A stretch of DNA of 45,355 nt, from positions 1-45,355 of the forward strand of contig JACVCJ010000029.1 of the NCBI GenBank assembly GCA_016742095.1, read 5' to 3'. Of the stretch, positions 9,454 to 18,416 are shown piece after piece. The notes below the pieces were generated by a model that searched no databases, was not told where the DNA came from, and worked only from the letters and a program-made list of their open reading frames with translations. This stretch comes from Bacteroidia bacterium (GTDB lineage: Bacteria > Bacteroidota > Bacteroidia > CAIKAF01). Position 1 is the stretch's first letter, and the number at the start of each line of letters is the position of its first letter. A program made the translations under genes and the position numbers.

Positions 9454-9461
9454 CAAAAGTA
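9454..9461 (-). promoter_or_regulatory. Bacteroidota -7 box for the TPR lipoprotein gene
   Basis: Minus-strand TACTTTTG fits TAnnTTTG. The -33 element is not evident, so this is a single-element call supported by distance to the start codon. Confidence 0.45.
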
Positions 9462-9493
9462 CTATTTTCTGCGCGCTGCGACTCCGATAAATT

Positions 9494-10006
9494 TCAGGCT
9501 TTGTCGGAAGGTTTGGCCAGGTTCACGAACCAGCCTGCGATTCCTCCCAGTATCACATAGGCCGCAAAGAAGTAAAAACCGTTGTGCAGCTCGGCCTGGA
9601 AACGGATGTCCTTACCGCTGAACGAACCGGCCACCAGGAAGGCGATGAGTATACTCACGGCAAACACATCGGCCATGGCCCATTTGTTCAGGAACTGGAA
9701 CAGCCATACCAGCACGGAATTGGGCTTTTTTACAAACAGCTGGTACACATAGCCGCTTACCTTCACATTGGGCACAATAATGCCGAAAAGCGTAAGCAGG
9801 GCGGCCGGCAGGGTATAGCCATTCCTGAACAGGTCTGAAATGGTGCCCAGTATGCTGCGGGTCTCGTCCAGCACCTCGGTATCGAAGAACAGCATGCTGG
9901 CGCTGGCCTTAATGGTCATAAAAGGCAGTACCCAGCCCAGTACCATCAGGGTTTGGGAGGCCAGGATAAAAAAGAGCGCGATCTTGGCGGAAAAATTCAG
10001 TTTCAT
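9494..10006 (-). CDS. PqiA-family (paraquat-inducible protein A) membrane protein, short form
   Basis: A 170-residue integral membrane protein with four predicted helices (about 8-32, 63-82, 100-122 and 135-162). The stretch FLNKWAMADVFAVSILIAFL is the conserved PqiA core, in which a W.M.DVF.V motif is typical. Classical PqiA is about 400 residues with zinc-ribbon cysteines; this is a single-module version with no cysteine pair. The ATG at 10006 was chosen because it overlaps the stop of the Nif3-family gene by four bases (ATGA), indicating translational coupling. Upstream in-frame sequence belongs to the overlapping gene. PqiA proteins are linked to envelope lipid transport with MCE partners, but none is seen here, so the role is inferred only. 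Confidence 0.8.
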   Translation of the reverse strand: MKLNFSAKIALFFILASQTLMVLGWVLPFMTIKASASMLFFDTEVLDETRSILGTISDLFRNGYTLPAALLTLFGIIVPNVKVSGYVYQLFVKKPNSVLVWLFQFLNKWAMADVFAVSILIAFLVAGSFSGKDIRFQAELHNGFYFFAAYVILGGIAGWFVNLAKPSDKA

Positions 10007-11100
10007 AAGTATTGTACGGGGTTTGTACGGATGCCGGTGGCCATGGCGGGAATGCCCTGGAACTGGCTCTGTAGCTTTCGGAGGATAAGATCGATGGTAT
10101 ATTGTTCGCTTTCGTAATGGCCGATGTCCAGGAGCATCAGGCGCTCTTCGGCGTCGAAGAACTCGTGGTATTTTACGTCGGAAGTGATAAAGGCGTCGGC
10201 CCCGGATTGAAGGGCTTTGGGCAGCAGGAAGATACCGGATCCGCCGCATACGGCCACCCTGCGTATATGCGTACCCGCCGTGGCGGTGTATTTAAGCATG
10301 GAAAGGCCCATCTTTTCTTTTACATAAGCCGGGAAATCAGCCGCCGGAACGGGTTGGGGCAGTTCGCCGCTCATGCCGCTGCCCACCTCTTTGTGTGCAT
10401 TGTGCAGGGGAATGATGTCGTAGGCGGGTTCCTCGTACGGATGTGCCTGCAGCATGGCTTGTACGGCGCTGTGCAGTGTATCGGTGTCCAGCAGCACTTC
10501 CAGCTGGTTTTCGGCAACTTCTTCGCGCACGCCGTTCTTTCCGATGTGCGGGTTACTGCCATCCAGCGGGCGGAACGTACCGGTACCTGCAGAACGGAAC
10601 GAAGCGCTGTCGTAATTGCCTATGCGTCCGGCGCCGGCGCTGAACAGGGCTTCGGCTACCTTTTCCGTATCGTTCAGGGGCACAAAAACGCTCAGTTTGT
10701 AGAGCAGGTCTTTTTTCGGGGCCAGTATACGGGTGTTCTCCAGGCCCAGGCGGCGGCAGATCTCGGCATTTACACCGCTCTGCACATTGTCCAGGTTGGT
10801 ATGGATGGCATAGATGGCTATGTTGTTGCGGATGGCCTTGATCACCGTACGTTCCACGTAGTTGCGGCCCGTAATTTTTTTCAGTCCGCCGAATACGATG
10901 GGGTGGTGGGCGATGACCAGGTTGCAACCCTTTTCCAGGGCCTCGTCCAACACGGCCTCGGTACTGTCCAGGCATACCATGATGCCTTTTACGGGCCAGG
11001 CGGCATCGCCGGTGATCAGTCCCGCATTATCGTAATTTTCCTGCCGGGAGAGGGGAGCCCAGGCCTCCAGTACCCGAAGTATGTCCCGTATAAGTATCAT
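10003..11100 (-). CDS. Nif3-like dinuclear metal-centre hexameric protein
   Basis: A 365-residue NIF3/YbgI-YqfO family protein, often annotated as a GTP cyclohydrolase I type 2 homologue although its true reaction is not settled. Metal-site signatures are visible: VIAHHPIVFGGLKK (H65, H66), IYAIHTNLDN in the first half and LLDIGHYESEQ near the C-terminus. The central insertion (about 125-240), containing the HPYEEPAYDI motif, is the PII-like domain found in the longer family members. It is cotranscribed with the PqiA-type gene (4-base overlap). It is divergent from the DUF3467 gene with 86 bases between starts. Confidence 0.92.
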   Translation of the reverse strand: MILIRDILRVLEAWAPLSRQENYDNAGLITGDAAWPVKGIMVCLDSTEAVLDEALEKGCNLVIAHHPIVFGGLKKITGRNYVERTVIKAIRNNIAIYAIHTNLDNVQSGVNAEICRRLGLENTRILAPKKDLLYKLSVFVPLNDTEKVAEALFSAGAGRIGNYDSASFRSAGTGTFRPLDGSNPHIGKNGVREEVAENQLEVLLDTDTLHSAVQAMLQAHPYEEPAYDIIPLHNAHKEVGSGMSGELPQPVPAADFPAYVKEKMGLSMLKYTATAGTHIRRVAVCGGSGIFLLPKALQSGADAFITSDVKYHEFFDAEERLMLLDIGHYESEQYTIDLILRKLQSQFQGIPAMATGIRTNPVQYL

Positions 11101-11153
11101 CTGATTCGTATTCAGTGGTTTATATTCTGTTTCCCGGAAAGGCGGGGAATTTA

Positions 11154-11161
11154 TATCTTTG
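11154..11161 (+). promoter_or_regulatory. Promoter -7 box for the DUF3467-mutL unit
   Basis: TATCTTTG matches TAnnTTTG and sits 25 bases before the ATG at 11187. A weak TTTC at 11130-11133 could act as the -33 element with 20 bases between. Moderate support. Confidence 0.5.
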
Positions 11162-11186
11162 TACGAAGATATAAGAAAAGGAGCGT

Positions 11187-11504
11187 ATGTCAGAACAGGA
11201 AAACAATCAGCAACTTAGCATTGAACTTACAGAAGATATCGCCGAAGGTATTTACAGCAATCTTGCTATCATCACGCACAGTCATGCCGAATTTATCATC
11301 GACTTTATAAAGATCATGCCCGGCATTCCCAAAGGGAAAGTAAAAAGCCGCATCATACTTACGCCGCAGCATGCCAAAAAACTGATGCAGGCCCTGCAGG
11401 AAAACGTGGCCCGTTTTGAGTCGCAGAACGGTACCATTAAAGATATCGACGATATGCCGCCGGGGATCCCCATGAATTTCGGCGGACCGGTCGGTATGGC
11501 CTGA
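11187..11504 (+). CDS. DUF3467 domain protein
   Basis: A 105-residue cytoplasmic protein of the DUF3467 family. Its conserved body contains YSNLAIITHSHAEFIIDFI, then IILTPQHAKKLMQALQ, ending with a Pro/Gly-rich tail (MPPGIPMNFGGP). The function is unknown. In other Bacteroidota this gene is commonly found beside rpoC (recollection, not checked). Here it stands upstream of mutL, 55 bases away, on the far side of the RNA polymerase operon. Confidence 0.85.
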   Translation: MSEQENNQQLSIELTEDIAEGIYSNLAIITHSHAEFIIDFIKIMPGIPKGKVKSRIILTPQHAKKLMQALQENVARFESQNGTIKDIDDMPPGIPMNFGGPVGMA

Positions 11505-11559
11505 TACGGCCTCAGGAGCAGGGCAGAAGGACAATCACAAGGAAAAAGGAGCGTGTATA

Positions 11560-13410
11560 TTGAACAATGAAATTCATATTTTACCCGATGCGGTAGCCAA
11601 CCGTATTGCAGCGGGCGAGGTGGTTTCACGGCCGGCAGCGGCTGTAAAGGAGCTGCTGGAAAACGCCATCGACGCCGGCGCCGATCATATCCGCCTGGTG
11701 TTTAAGGACGGCGGCAAATCCCTCATTATGGTGCAGGACAACGGCAAGGGCATGAGCGAAACGGATGCCCGGCTCTGTTTTGAACGGCATGCCACGTCCA
11801 AGATCAAGGCCCCCGACGATATTTTCTGCATCACCACCAAGGGTTTCCGCGGCGAGGCCCTGGCTTCCATTGCGGCTATTGCCAAGGTGGAGCTGAAGAC
11901 CCGCCGTAAGGAAGAGCCTGCCGGTACTTTTGTGCGCATCGAAGGCAGCGAACTGGTAAGCCAGGAGGCCTGCAGTATGAACCCGGGCACGGTCATCAGC
12001 ATCAAGAGCCTGTTCTACAATGTGCCGGCCCGCCGCAAGTTCCTCAAGAACGATTATACGGAAACCAAGCACATCATCGACGAATTTGAGCGTGTGGCCC
12101 TGGCCCATCCCGGTCTGCGCTTCGAAATGCTCAACGGCGATAACGTGATCCACAAGCTGGAACCCGGTAACCTGCGCAAACGCATCGTGGAAATGTACGG
12201 CGCGGCCTACAACGACCGCCTGGTACCCGTAGAAGAGAGTACCAACGTGGTTACCGTGGGCGGTTTTATCCTGAAGCCGGAATTCGCCCGTAAAACGGCC
12301 GGCGAACAGTTCTTTTTCGCCAACAACCGCTTTATCCGCAGTCCTTTCCTGAAACACGCGGTGGACTCTGCCTTCGAAGGTATGATCCAGAAGGACCTGA
12401 AGCCGGGTTTCTTTATTTTCCTGGACGTAGCCCCGACGGAGATCGACATCAATATCCACCCGTCCAAAACGGAAGTGAAATTCAGCGACGAGCGCATCAT
12501 TTACCACATTCTGCAGAGCTCGGTCAAGAAAGCGCTCGGTAAGTTCAATATCGCTCCGGCCATGGATTTTGACCGGGATACGGCCTTTGACCTGCCTTAC
12601 AGCAAGGAACTGTCGGAACTGAAACAGCCCTCCATCGGGTTCAACCCGGATTACAACCCTTTTCACCAGGAAGAAAAACCTGCGAAAAGCGGCGGCACGG
12701 GTAATGTTTCCGGCTGGAAACCACAGGAACGTACCGAACGGGAACAGCACAATGCCGAGAACTGGAAGAGCCTGTACGAAACACCTTCGTTCGACAGTTT
12801 TGAAACCGGTGGCGATCAGGCCTTTACTTTTCCTGCGGCGGTCGATTTTAAGGCTCCCTCGTTCCAGTGGCTGCAGACCTATATCGTTACCACGCTGAAA
12901 TCCGGACTGGTGGTGGTAGACCAGCACCGCGCGCACCTGCGTATCGTATACGAAAGGCTGCAGGCCGCGGCAGAATCACAGCAGAGCGCTACCCAGCAGG
13001 AGATGTTCCCGCGGGTGTTCGAATATACCCCGGCCGATTTCGAGGTACTAAAGGAACTGATGCCCGTGATCCGGGAGCTGGGCTTCGATGCGGAACCGTT
13101 CGGGACCAGCAGCATGGTGCTGAGAGGCATACCGGCCGGCAGCCAGGACACGGACTTTGCACAGGTCTTCGACGAAATGATCGAGGCGAGGAAGTTCAAC
13201 CGGGAAGATATGCTGCAGTTCCGCGAAGTGATGCTTCGCAAGCTGGCAGCGGGAATGGCGCTGAAAAGAGGGGTGCGGATGAACACGGCCGAAATGGAGA
13301 CCCTGCTGGCCGATCTTTTTTCGACCTCGAACCCGAACGTGACGCCGGATGGCAAGCCGATCCTTGCCACGCTGACGAGCGCATTTTTAAAGGAAAAATT
13401 CAAACTTTAG
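11560..13410 (+). CDS. mutL: DNA mismatch repair protein MutL
   Basis: A 616-residue MutL, the ATPase that links mismatch recognition by MutS to downstream repair. The N-terminal GHKL ATPase has ELLENAIDAGA (E34, N35), DNGKGM and GFRGEAL motifs. The mid region (about 220-330) is the S5-like DNA-binding subdomain, followed by a variable linker and a C-terminal dimerisation domain (about 430-616). The start is TTG at 11560: no ATG or GTG is in frame upstream nearby, translation from it gives the conserved N-terminus, and an AAGGAG-like ribosome-binding site lies eight bases upstream (about 11546-11551). The C-terminal nuclease motif DQHA(x)2E(x)4E appears as DQHRAHLRIVYE (454-465), and the zinc motif CPHGRP is replaced by TPDGKP, so endonuclease activity is doubtful. 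Confidence 0.95.
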   Translation: MNNEIHILPDAVANRIAAGEVVSRPAAAVKELLENAIDAGADHIRLVFKDGGKSLIMVQDNGKGMSETDARLCFERHATSKIKAPDDIFCITTKGFRGEALASIAAIAKVELKTRRKEEPAGTFVRIEGSELVSQEACSMNPGTVISIKSLFYNVPARRKFLKNDYTETKHIIDEFERVALAHPGLRFEMLNGDNVIHKLEPGNLRKRIVEMYGAAYNDRLVPVEESTNVVTVGGFILKPEFARKTAGEQFFFANNRFIRSPFLKHAVDSAFEGMIQKDLKPGFFIFLDVAPTEIDINIHPSKTEVKFSDERIIYHILQSSVKKALGKFNIAPAMDFDRDTAFDLPYSKELSELKQPSIGFNPDYNPFHQEEKPAKSGGTGNVSGWKPQERTEREQHNAENWKSLYETPSFDSFETGGDQAFTFPAAVDFKAPSFQWLQTYIVTTLKSGLVVVDQHRAHLRIVYERLQAAAESQQSATQQEMFPRVFEYTPADFEVLKELMPVIRELGFDAEPFGTSSMVLRGIPAGSQDTDFAQVFDEMIEARKFNREDMLQFREVMLRKLAAGMALKRGVRMNTAEMETLLADLFSTSNPNVTPDGKPILATLTSAFLKEKFKL

Positions 13411-13474
13411 CAAAAAAATGTGTGTTGAAAATCAAGGTATTTCAAAAAAAAGTAGCAAAAAGTAGACGGAACTA

Positions 13475-13504
13475 TTTGGTACTATTTAAAAATTTGTACA
13501 TTTG
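13475..13504 (+). promoter_or_regulatory. Promoter of the tRNA-tuf operon
   Basis: TTTG (13475-13478), an 18-base spacer and TACATTTG (13497-13504) form a good match to the Bacteroidota housekeeping promoter. It lies 33 bases before the first tRNA of the tRNA-tuf-secE cluster. Confidence 0.8.
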
Positions 13505-13537
13505 CAGCCCGTTTAACGCGGGGGCTTCTTAAGAAAA

Positions 13538-13610
13538 GCCGATGTAGCTCAGCTGGTAGAGCAATTGATTTGTAATCAATAGGTCGGGGGTTCGAGTCCC
13601 TTCATCGGCT
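13538..13610 (+). tRNA. tRNA-Thr (anticodon TGT)
   Basis: A 73-base cloverleaf. The acceptor arms GCCGATG and CATCGGC pair, the anticodon loop is TTTGTAA and the T-arm has GTTCGAGTC. The discriminator is T, followed by genomic CA. First of four clustered tRNAs preceding tuf. Confidence 0.95.
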
Positions 13611-13623
13611 CAGAATGGAAGTT

Positions 13624-13706
13624 GGGGAGATACCAAAGCGGCCAACTGGGGCAGACTGTAAATCTGCTGATTTTTATCTTCACAGGTTCGAATCCTGTTC
13701 TCCCCA
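13624..13706 (+). tRNA. tRNA-Tyr (anticodon GTA)
   Basis: An 83-base class II tRNA with a long variable arm. The acceptor arms GGGGAGA and TCTCCCC pair, the anticodon GTA is flanked by CAGACT and AATCTG, and the T-loop is GTTCGAATC. The discriminator is A. Confidence 0.95.
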
Positions 13707-13711
13707 CAAAA

Positions 13712-13784
13712 GCGGAAGTAGCTCAGCTGGTAGAGCATTAGCCTTCCAAGCTAAATGTCGCGGGTTCGAATCCCGTCTTCCGCT
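13712..13784 (+). tRNA. tRNA-Gly (anticodon TCC)
   Basis: A 73-base cloverleaf. The acceptor arms GCGGAAG and CTTCCGC pair, the anticodon stem is TTAGC/GCTAA around CTTCCAA, and the T-loop is GTTCGAATC. It begins five bases after tRNA-Tyr. Confidence 0.95.
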
Positions 13785-13847
13785 CGAAGGTCTCCGGTAA
13801 AACGGAGGCACTCATAAGGCGGGGTATACCCGTCTAATTGTGTTTAG

Positions 13848-13919
<72 letters not shown>

Positions 13920-13961
13920 CGAGGTTATTGAAAAGAAAAACAACTATTAAATTGCAAAACA

Positions 13962-15149
13962 ATGGCAAAAGAAAAATTTGACAGGTCCAAACCACACGTA
14001 AACATCGGTACAATTGGACACGTTGACCACGGTAAAACCACACTGACAGCTGCGATCACAAAGGTTCTGGCTGATAAAGGTTTATCACAGGCCCGCTCTT
14101 TTGATTCAATCGACAACGCTCCGGAAGAAAAAGAACGTGGTATCACAATTAATACTTCACACGTAGAGTACGAAACTGAAAATCGTCACTATGCACACGT
14201 TGACTGTCCGGGTCACGCCGACTATGTGAAAAACATGGTTACCGGTGCTGCCCAGATGGACGGTGCCATCCTGGTGGTAGCTTCTACCGATGGTCCGATG
14301 CCGCAGACACGTGAGCACATCCTCCTGGCCCGTCAGGTAGGTGTTCCCAAGATCGTTGTGTTCATGAACAAAGTGGACATGGTTGACGATCCGGAACTGC
14401 TTGACCTGGTTGAAATGGAGATCCGTGAGCTCCTGAGCTTCTACGATTTCGACGGCGACAATACACCGATCATCCGTGGTTCTGCCCTGGGTGGTCTGAA
14501 CGGAGAGCCTAAATGGGTTGATACCATTATGGAACTGATGGCTGCCGTGGATTCATTCATTCCGCTGCCTCCGCGCGATATCGAAAAACCGTTCCTGATG
14601 CCGGTTGAAGACGTGTTCACGATCACAGGTCGTGGTACCGTTGTTACAGGCCGTATCGAAACAGGTATCGTTAACGTGGGTGATCCGCTGGAGATCATCG
14701 GTATGCAGGAAGAGAAACTCACTACTACCTGCACAGGTGTAGAGATGTTCCGTAAACTCCTCGACAAAGGGGAAGCCGGTGACAACGTAGGTCTCCTGCT
14801 CCGCGGTATCGACAAATCAGATGTTCGTCGTGGTATGGTTATCGCCAAACCGGGCAGCATCACTCCGCACACCGAGTTTAAAGCTGAGGTGTACGTACTG
14901 AAAAAAGAAGAAGGCGGCCGTCACACGCCGTTCCACAACAAATACCGTCCCCAGTTCTACCTGCGTACGACTGACGTAACAGGTGAGATCGAACTGCCGG
15001 AAGGTCGTGAGATGGTAATGCCGGGTGATAATGTAACCATTACCGTTAAACTGATCGTTCCCGTAGCTATGGACAAAGGTCTGCGTTTCGCTATCCGCGA
15101 AGGTGGCCGTACCGTAGGTGCCGGTCAGGTGGTGGAAATTATCAAGTAA
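13962..15149 (+). CDS. tuf: Translation elongation factor Tu
   Basis: A 395-residue full-length EF-Tu, the GTPase that delivers aminoacyl-tRNA to the ribosome. G1 is GHVDHGKT (19-26), the switch II motif is [12 protein letters not shown], the NKVD guanine-specificity motif is present, and domains 2 and 3 follow, ending with the usual basic C-terminus (GQVVEIIK). It sits inside the tRNA-tuf-tRNA cluster, so its transcript must be cut by RNase P and other tRNA-processing enzymes at both sides. Confidence 0.99.
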   Translation: MAKEKFDRSKPHVNIGTIGHVDHGKTTLTAAITKVLADKGLSQARSFDSIDNAPEEKERGITINTSHVEYETENRHYAHVDCPGHADYVKNMVTGAAQMDGAILVVASTDGPMPQTREHILLARQVGVPKIVVFMNKVDMVDDPELLDLVEMEIRELLSFYDFDGDNTPIIRGSALGGLNGEPKWVDTIMELMAAVDSFIPLPPRDIEKPFLMPVEDVFTITGRGTVVTGRIETGIVNVGDPLEIIGMQEEKLTTTCTGVEMFRKLLDKGEAGDNVGLLLRGIDKSDVRRGMVIAKPGSITPHTEFKAEVYVLKKEEGGRHTPFHNKYRPQFYLRTTDVTGEIELPEGREMVMPGDNVTITVKLIVPVAMDKGLRFAIREGGRTVGAGQVVEIIK

Positions 15150-15166
15150 TTTTCAGATAATACTAT

Positions 15167-15210
15167 AGGGATAAGGTGTGCTGCTTCCCGCGGCACACCT
15201 TTATTACCCT
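15167..15210 (+). other. Stem-loop between tuf and tRNA-Trp
   Basis: A perfect 9-bp stem (AAGGTGTGC at 15173-15181 with GCACACCTT at 15193-15201) is extended, with a bulge, by AGGG/CCCT pairing on the outside. The 3' flank is only TTATTA, so it is at best a weak terminator. A partial attenuator or a processing signal in the tuf-trnW-secE transcript is as likely. Confidence 0.6.
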
Positions 15211-15229
15211 AAATTAAGTTCTTTAACTT

Positions 15230-15300
15230 ACGGGCATAGTTCAATGGTAGAATAGCGGTCTCCAAAACCGTTGATCTAGGTTCGAATCCTGGTGCCCGTG
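15230..15300 (+). tRNA. tRNA-Trp (anticodon CCA)
   Basis: A 71-base cloverleaf. The acceptor arms ACGGGCA and TGCCCGT pair, the anticodon loop is CTCCAAA and the T-loop is GTTCGAATC. The discriminator is G, followed by genomic CA. It sits directly upstream of secE, the usual order in Bacteroidota. Confidence 0.95.
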
Positions 15301-15321
15301 CAAACAATAATTCAGACGAAA

Positions 15322-15519
15322 ATGTCGAAAGTTGTAACATATGTAAAGGAAAGCTACGATGAACTCGTAAACAAGGTATCCTGGCCTACCTGGTCAGAAC
15401 TGACGTCCAGCGCCATCATCGTACTGATAGCTTCCCTGTTGATAGCTCTCGTTGTGTTCCTGATGGATACAGGATTTAAATATGTGCTGGAGCAGGTATA
15501 TAACAATTTGTTTCAGTAA
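15322..15519 (+). CDS. secE: Preprotein translocase subunit SecE
   Basis: A 65-residue, single-span SecE that clamps SecY in the inner-membrane translocon. The amphipathic segment ELVNKVSWPTWSEL, with its conserved WP.W, precedes one transmembrane helix (about 34-55). The ATG at 15322 was chosen because an in-frame ATG at 15292 would begin inside tRNA-Trp. nusG follows after 18 bases, the near-universal secE-nusG order. Confidence 0.95.
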   Translation: MSKVVTYVKESYDELVNKVSWPTWSELTSSAIIVLIASLLIALVVFLMDTGFKYVLEQVYNNLFQ

Positions 15520-15537
15520 TACTAACCTTTCAGGAAG

Positions 15538-16089
15538 ATGAGTGAGAAAGTGATAAAATGGTACGTGGTACGGGCCATAAGCGGGCAGGAGAAAAAAGTG
15601 CGCGACTATGTGGACCTTGAAGTACGCCGTGCCGGTTTGTCTGACCTCGTAAGCCAGATCCTGGTACCCGTTGAAAAGGTATACCAGATCCGTAACGGCA
15701 AAAAGGTCAGCAAAGAACGTTCGTTATACCCCGGGTATATCCTGATCGAATGCGCCCTCACAGGTGAGCTGCCGCACGTGATCAAGAATACAACGGGGGT
15801 GATCGGTTTCCTGGGATCGGAAAAAGGGGGCAACCCGGTACCGCTCCGCCAGTCGGAACTGAACCGTATCCTCGGTAAAATGGACGAAATGTCCGAATCG
15901 GCCGAAGATATTTATATCCCGTTCGTGGTGGGAGAGTCCGTAAAAGTAACCGACGGACCGTTCAACAACCTGAGCGGGGTGATCGAAGAGATCAACGAAG
16001 AGAAGAAGAAACTGAAGGTAATGGTGAAGATCTTCGGGCGCAAAACGCCGGTGGAACTGAGCTACCTGCAGGTGGAAAAAGAAGGATAA
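15538..16089 (+). CDS. nusG: Transcription termination/antitermination factor NusG
   Basis: A 183-residue NusG that binds the RNA polymerase clamp and couples it to the ribosome or to Rho. The NGN domain begins [15 protein letters not shown] and carries LYPGYILIE. The C-terminal KOW domain contains [17 protein letters not shown]. The length and the absence of large inserts are standard. It is in an operon with secE and the L11-L1-L10-L12 genes. Confidence 0.97.
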   Translation: MSEKVIKWYVVRAISGQEKKVRDYVDLEVRRAGLSDLVSQILVPVEKVYQIRNGKKVSKERSLYPGYILIECALTGELPHVIKNTTGVIGFLGSEKGGNPVPLRQSELNRILGKMDEMSESAEDIYIPFVVGESVKVTDGPFNNLSGVIEEINEEKKKLKVMVKIFGRKTPVELSYLQVEKEG

Positions 16090-16125
16090 ACAAGGATTTA
16101 TTAATTAATACATAAACGATCACAA

Positions 16126-16575
16126 ATGGCCAAGGAAGTATCTGCAATGATCAAATTGCAAATTAAGGGAGGCGCCGCGAACCCATCGCCGCCGGTAGGA
16201 CCTGCTCTTGGTGCCAAAGGTGTGAACATCATGGAGTTCTGTAAGCAGTTCAATGCCAGAACCCAGGATAAAGCAGGCAAGGTTTGTCCGGTAGTTATTA
16301 CCGTATATGCTGACAAGTCTTTCGACTTTATCGTGAAAACACCTCCGGCAGCTATTCTGATCAAGGAAGCCATCAGCCTGAAAACAGGTTCGGCCGAATC
16401 GAACAGAAAGAAAGTAGGGACCATTTCATGGGACAAGATCCGCACCATCGCTGAAGAGAAGATGCCGGACCTGAACTGTTTTACAATTGACGCTGCCATG
16501 CGCTTGGTTGCAGGAACGGCAAGAAGTATGGGTGTTAACGTAGAAGGCGGTACCGCCCCTGCTGAAAAAAACTAA
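16126..16575 (+). CDS. rplK: 50S ribosomal protein L11
   Basis: A 149-residue L11 of the GTPase-associated centre. The N-terminal domain shows [21 protein letters not shown], and the C-terminal RNA-binding domain ends with [10 protein letters not shown]. It starts 36 bases after nusG and is followed by rplA after 15 bases, with a GGAGG ribosome-binding site between them. Confidence 0.98.
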   Translation: MAKEVSAMIKLQIKGGAANPSPPVGPALGAKGVNIMEFCKQFNARTQDKAGKVCPVVITVYADKSFDFIVKTPPAAILIKEAISLKTGSAESNRKKVGTISWDKIRTIAEEKMPDLNCFTIDAAMRLVAGTARSMGVNVEGGTAPAEKN

Positions 16576-16590
16576 TCGGAGGAAACAGAC

Positions 16591-17286
16591 ATGGCAAAAC
16601 TGACTAAAAACAGAAAGAAAGCGATCGCCCTGGTTGATGCCAACAAGGCTTATGACCTGAGCGAAGCTGCCGAGCTGCTGAAGAAGATCACCTTCGCAAA
16701 GTTCGATGAGTCCGTAGACGTAAACGTTCGCCTGGGTGTTGACCCGCGTAAGGCTGACCAGATGGTACGTGGTTCCGTTCAACTGCCGCACGGCGTTGGT
16801 AAGACCGTACGTGTACTGGTACTCTGTACTCCTGACAAGGAAGAAGAGGCTAAAGCCGCCGGTGCCGACATGGTAGGTCTGGACGACTATATCGAGAAGA
16901 TCAAACAAGGCTGGACAGATGTGGACGTAATTATCTGTACGCCCAACGTAATGGGTAAAGTAGGTGCCCTGGGCCGTATCCTCGGACCCCGCGGCCTGAT
17001 GCCGAACCCGAAAACGGGTACCGTTACGCTGGAAGTAGGTAAAGCCGTTACCGATACCAAAGCCGGTAAGATCGATTTCAAAGTGGATAAGACAGGTATC
17101 GTGCATACTTCGGTAGGACGCGTATCTTTCCCGGTGGAGAACATTGCGGACAACGTAAAAGAGTTCATGACCACCGTTATGAAACTGAAACCGAGTTCAT
17201 CCAAAGGTACCTATGTGAAAAGTGTTTTCATCAGCACGACCATGGGCCCTGGTATTAAGTTGGATTCCTCTAAATTTTCTGCATAA
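16591..17286 (+). CDS. rplA: 50S ribosomal protein L1
   Basis: A 231-residue L1 of the mobile L1 stalk. The diagnostic segment [19 protein letters not shown] is present, as is the C-terminal [11 protein letters not shown] ending. L1 often represses its own operon by binding a leader that mimics its 23S site. No obvious mimic was worked out here. Confidence 0.98.
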   Translation: MAKLTKNRKKAIALVDANKAYDLSEAAELLKKITFAKFDESVDVNVRLGVDPRKADQMVRGSVQLPHGVGKTVRVLVLCTPDKEEEAKAAGADMVGLDDYIEKIKQGWTDVDVIICTPNVMGKVGALGRILGPRGLMPNPKTGTVTLEVGKAVTDTKAGKIDFKVDKTGIVHTSVGRVSFPVENIADNVKEFMTTVMKLKPSSSKGTYVKSVFISTTMGPGIKLDSSKFSA

Positions 17287-17303
17287 TTTAAAACCGTAAA
17301 GCT

Positions 17304-17828
17304 ATGACAAGAGAAGAAAAAAAGCAGGTAATCGACGGTTTAACGGAATCACTCGGTAATCCCGGTGCGGTTTATCTGGCCGACTATACAGGGATGTCCG
17401 TAGAGGTAACACAGAAATTGCGCAAAGAGTGTTTTGAAAAAGACATTACGATGCTGGTAGTAAAGAACACGCTGCTGCAAAAAGCGATGGAAGCTTCCGG
17501 TAAGGATTTTTCCCCGCTGTTCGCCCAGCTGCACGGAGCTACGGCCGTTATGTTCTCACAGAACAATAACTCGCCCGCAAAACTTATCAAAGGCTTCCAG
17601 AAAACATCCGATAAATTAAAACTCAAAGGTGCATATGTAGAAGAATCCTGCTACGTAGGTATCGAGCAGCTCGAAGTTCTTGTAAATCTGAAATCCCGCG
17701 AGGAGCTTATCGCCGATGTGGTGGCTCTGCTGCAATCTCCGATCAAGAACGTTGTGGGTGCTCTACAGGGAAATTCAGGCCAGAAAATCGCCGGCCTGGT
17801 GAAAGCCCTCGAAGAAAAAAAGGCGTAA
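17304..17828 (+). CDS. rplJ: 50S ribosomal protein L10
   Basis: A 174-residue L10, the base of the L7/L12 stalk. The N-terminal RNA-binding domain begins TREEKKQVIDGLTESL with VVKNTLLQKA. The C-terminal helix that binds L12 dimers ends LVKALEEKKA. Only 17 bases separate it from rplA, so the long L10 leader regulatory structure known from some bacteria has no room here. Confidence 0.97.
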   Translation: MTREEKKQVIDGLTESLGNPGAVYLADYTGMSVEVTQKLRKECFEKDITMLVVKNTLLQKAMEASGKDFSPLFAQLHGATAVMFSQNNNSPAKLIKGFQKTSDKLKLKGAYVEESCYVGIEQLEVLVNLKSREELIADVVALLQSPIKNVVGALQGNSGQKIAGLVKALEEKKA

Positions 17829-17870
17829 ATAAACTTAAACAAAAAATTAAAATTTTAAATTACAATTAAA

Positions 17871-18251
17871 ATGGCAGACGTTAAAGAATTAGCAGAACAA
17901 TTAGTTAACCTTACCGTTAAAGAGGTAAACGAGTTAGCTACAATTGTAAAAGATGAGTACGGAATCGAGCCGGCTGCTGCTGCTCCGGTAATGATCGCCG
18001 GCGGTGGTAACGCAGGTGGTGGCGAAGCTGCTGCTGAGAAAACATCTTTCGACGTAGTTCTGAAAAGCGGTGGCGCTAACAAACTGGCCGTTGTGAAGAT
18101 CGTTAAAGATATCACAGGTCTGGGTCTGAAAGAAGCCAAAGAACTGGTAGACGGTGCTCCGAAGCCGGTTAAAGAAGGTGTTAGCAAAGAAGAAGCCGAG
18201 TCTGTAAAAGCTCAGCTGACTGAAGCCGGCGCCGAAGTTGAGGTGAAGTAA
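17871..18251 (+). CDS. rplL: 50S ribosomal protein L7/L12
   Basis: A 126-residue L12, the flexible stalk protein that recruits translation factors. The N-terminal dimerisation domain is [21 protein letters not shown]. An Ala/Gly-rich hinge (about 35-55) follows, then the C-terminal factor-binding domain with [16 protein letters not shown]-type sequence and the GA.VE.K end. Upstream of the ATG the leader is AT-only, typical of Bacteroidota initiation without a strong Shine-Dalgarno sequence. Confidence 0.98.
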   Translation: MADVKELAEQLVNLTVKEVNELATIVKDEYGIEPAAAAPVMIAGGGNAGGGEAAAEKTSFDVVLKSGGANKLAVVKIVKDITGLGLKEAKELVDGAPKPVKEGVSKEEAESVKAQLTEAGAEVEVK

Positions 18252-18279
18252 TCCCGGTTGCCCGGAAAAATATCGGTGG

Positions 18280-18305
18280 GCTTCTTTCCAGTTTTGGTAA
18301 GAAGC
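18280..18305 (+). other. Stem-loop downstream of rplL
   Basis: GCTTCTT (18280-18286) pairs with AAGAAGC (18299-18305), and an inner CCA/TGG extends the stem. No U-tract follows. It may protect the rplL 3' end or be a processing site; seen by eye only. Confidence 0.5.
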
Positions 18306-18342
18306 TTCCGCCGTTTGTAGGAATCGTTCTTAAATTTCTTGC

Positions 18343-18416
18343 AAAAAACCAATTGAAAACTACCTGTTGCGGATTCTGCCTGTCCCCGGACCGGCAATCC
18401 GCAGCGGTGGTTTTTT
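18343..18416 (+). promoter_or_regulatory. Possible attenuator between rplL and rpoB
   Basis: AAAAAACCA (18343-18351) pairs perfectly with TGGTTTTTT (18408-18416), enclosing a strong branched hairpin. In that hairpin TGCGGATT (18368-18375) pairs with AATCCGCA (18396-18403), with TGCC/GGCA and GTCC/GGAC inside. The closing arm ends in a run of six T, as in an intrinsic terminator. It lies 30 bases before rpoB. Partial termination between rplL and rpoB, setting the ribosomal protein to polymerase ratio, is known in E. coli; that it happens here is inference. Confidence 0.55.

Noticed and set aside
17287-17303. L10 leader regulatory RNA before rplJ
   Set aside because: Only 17 bases lie between rplA and rplJ.
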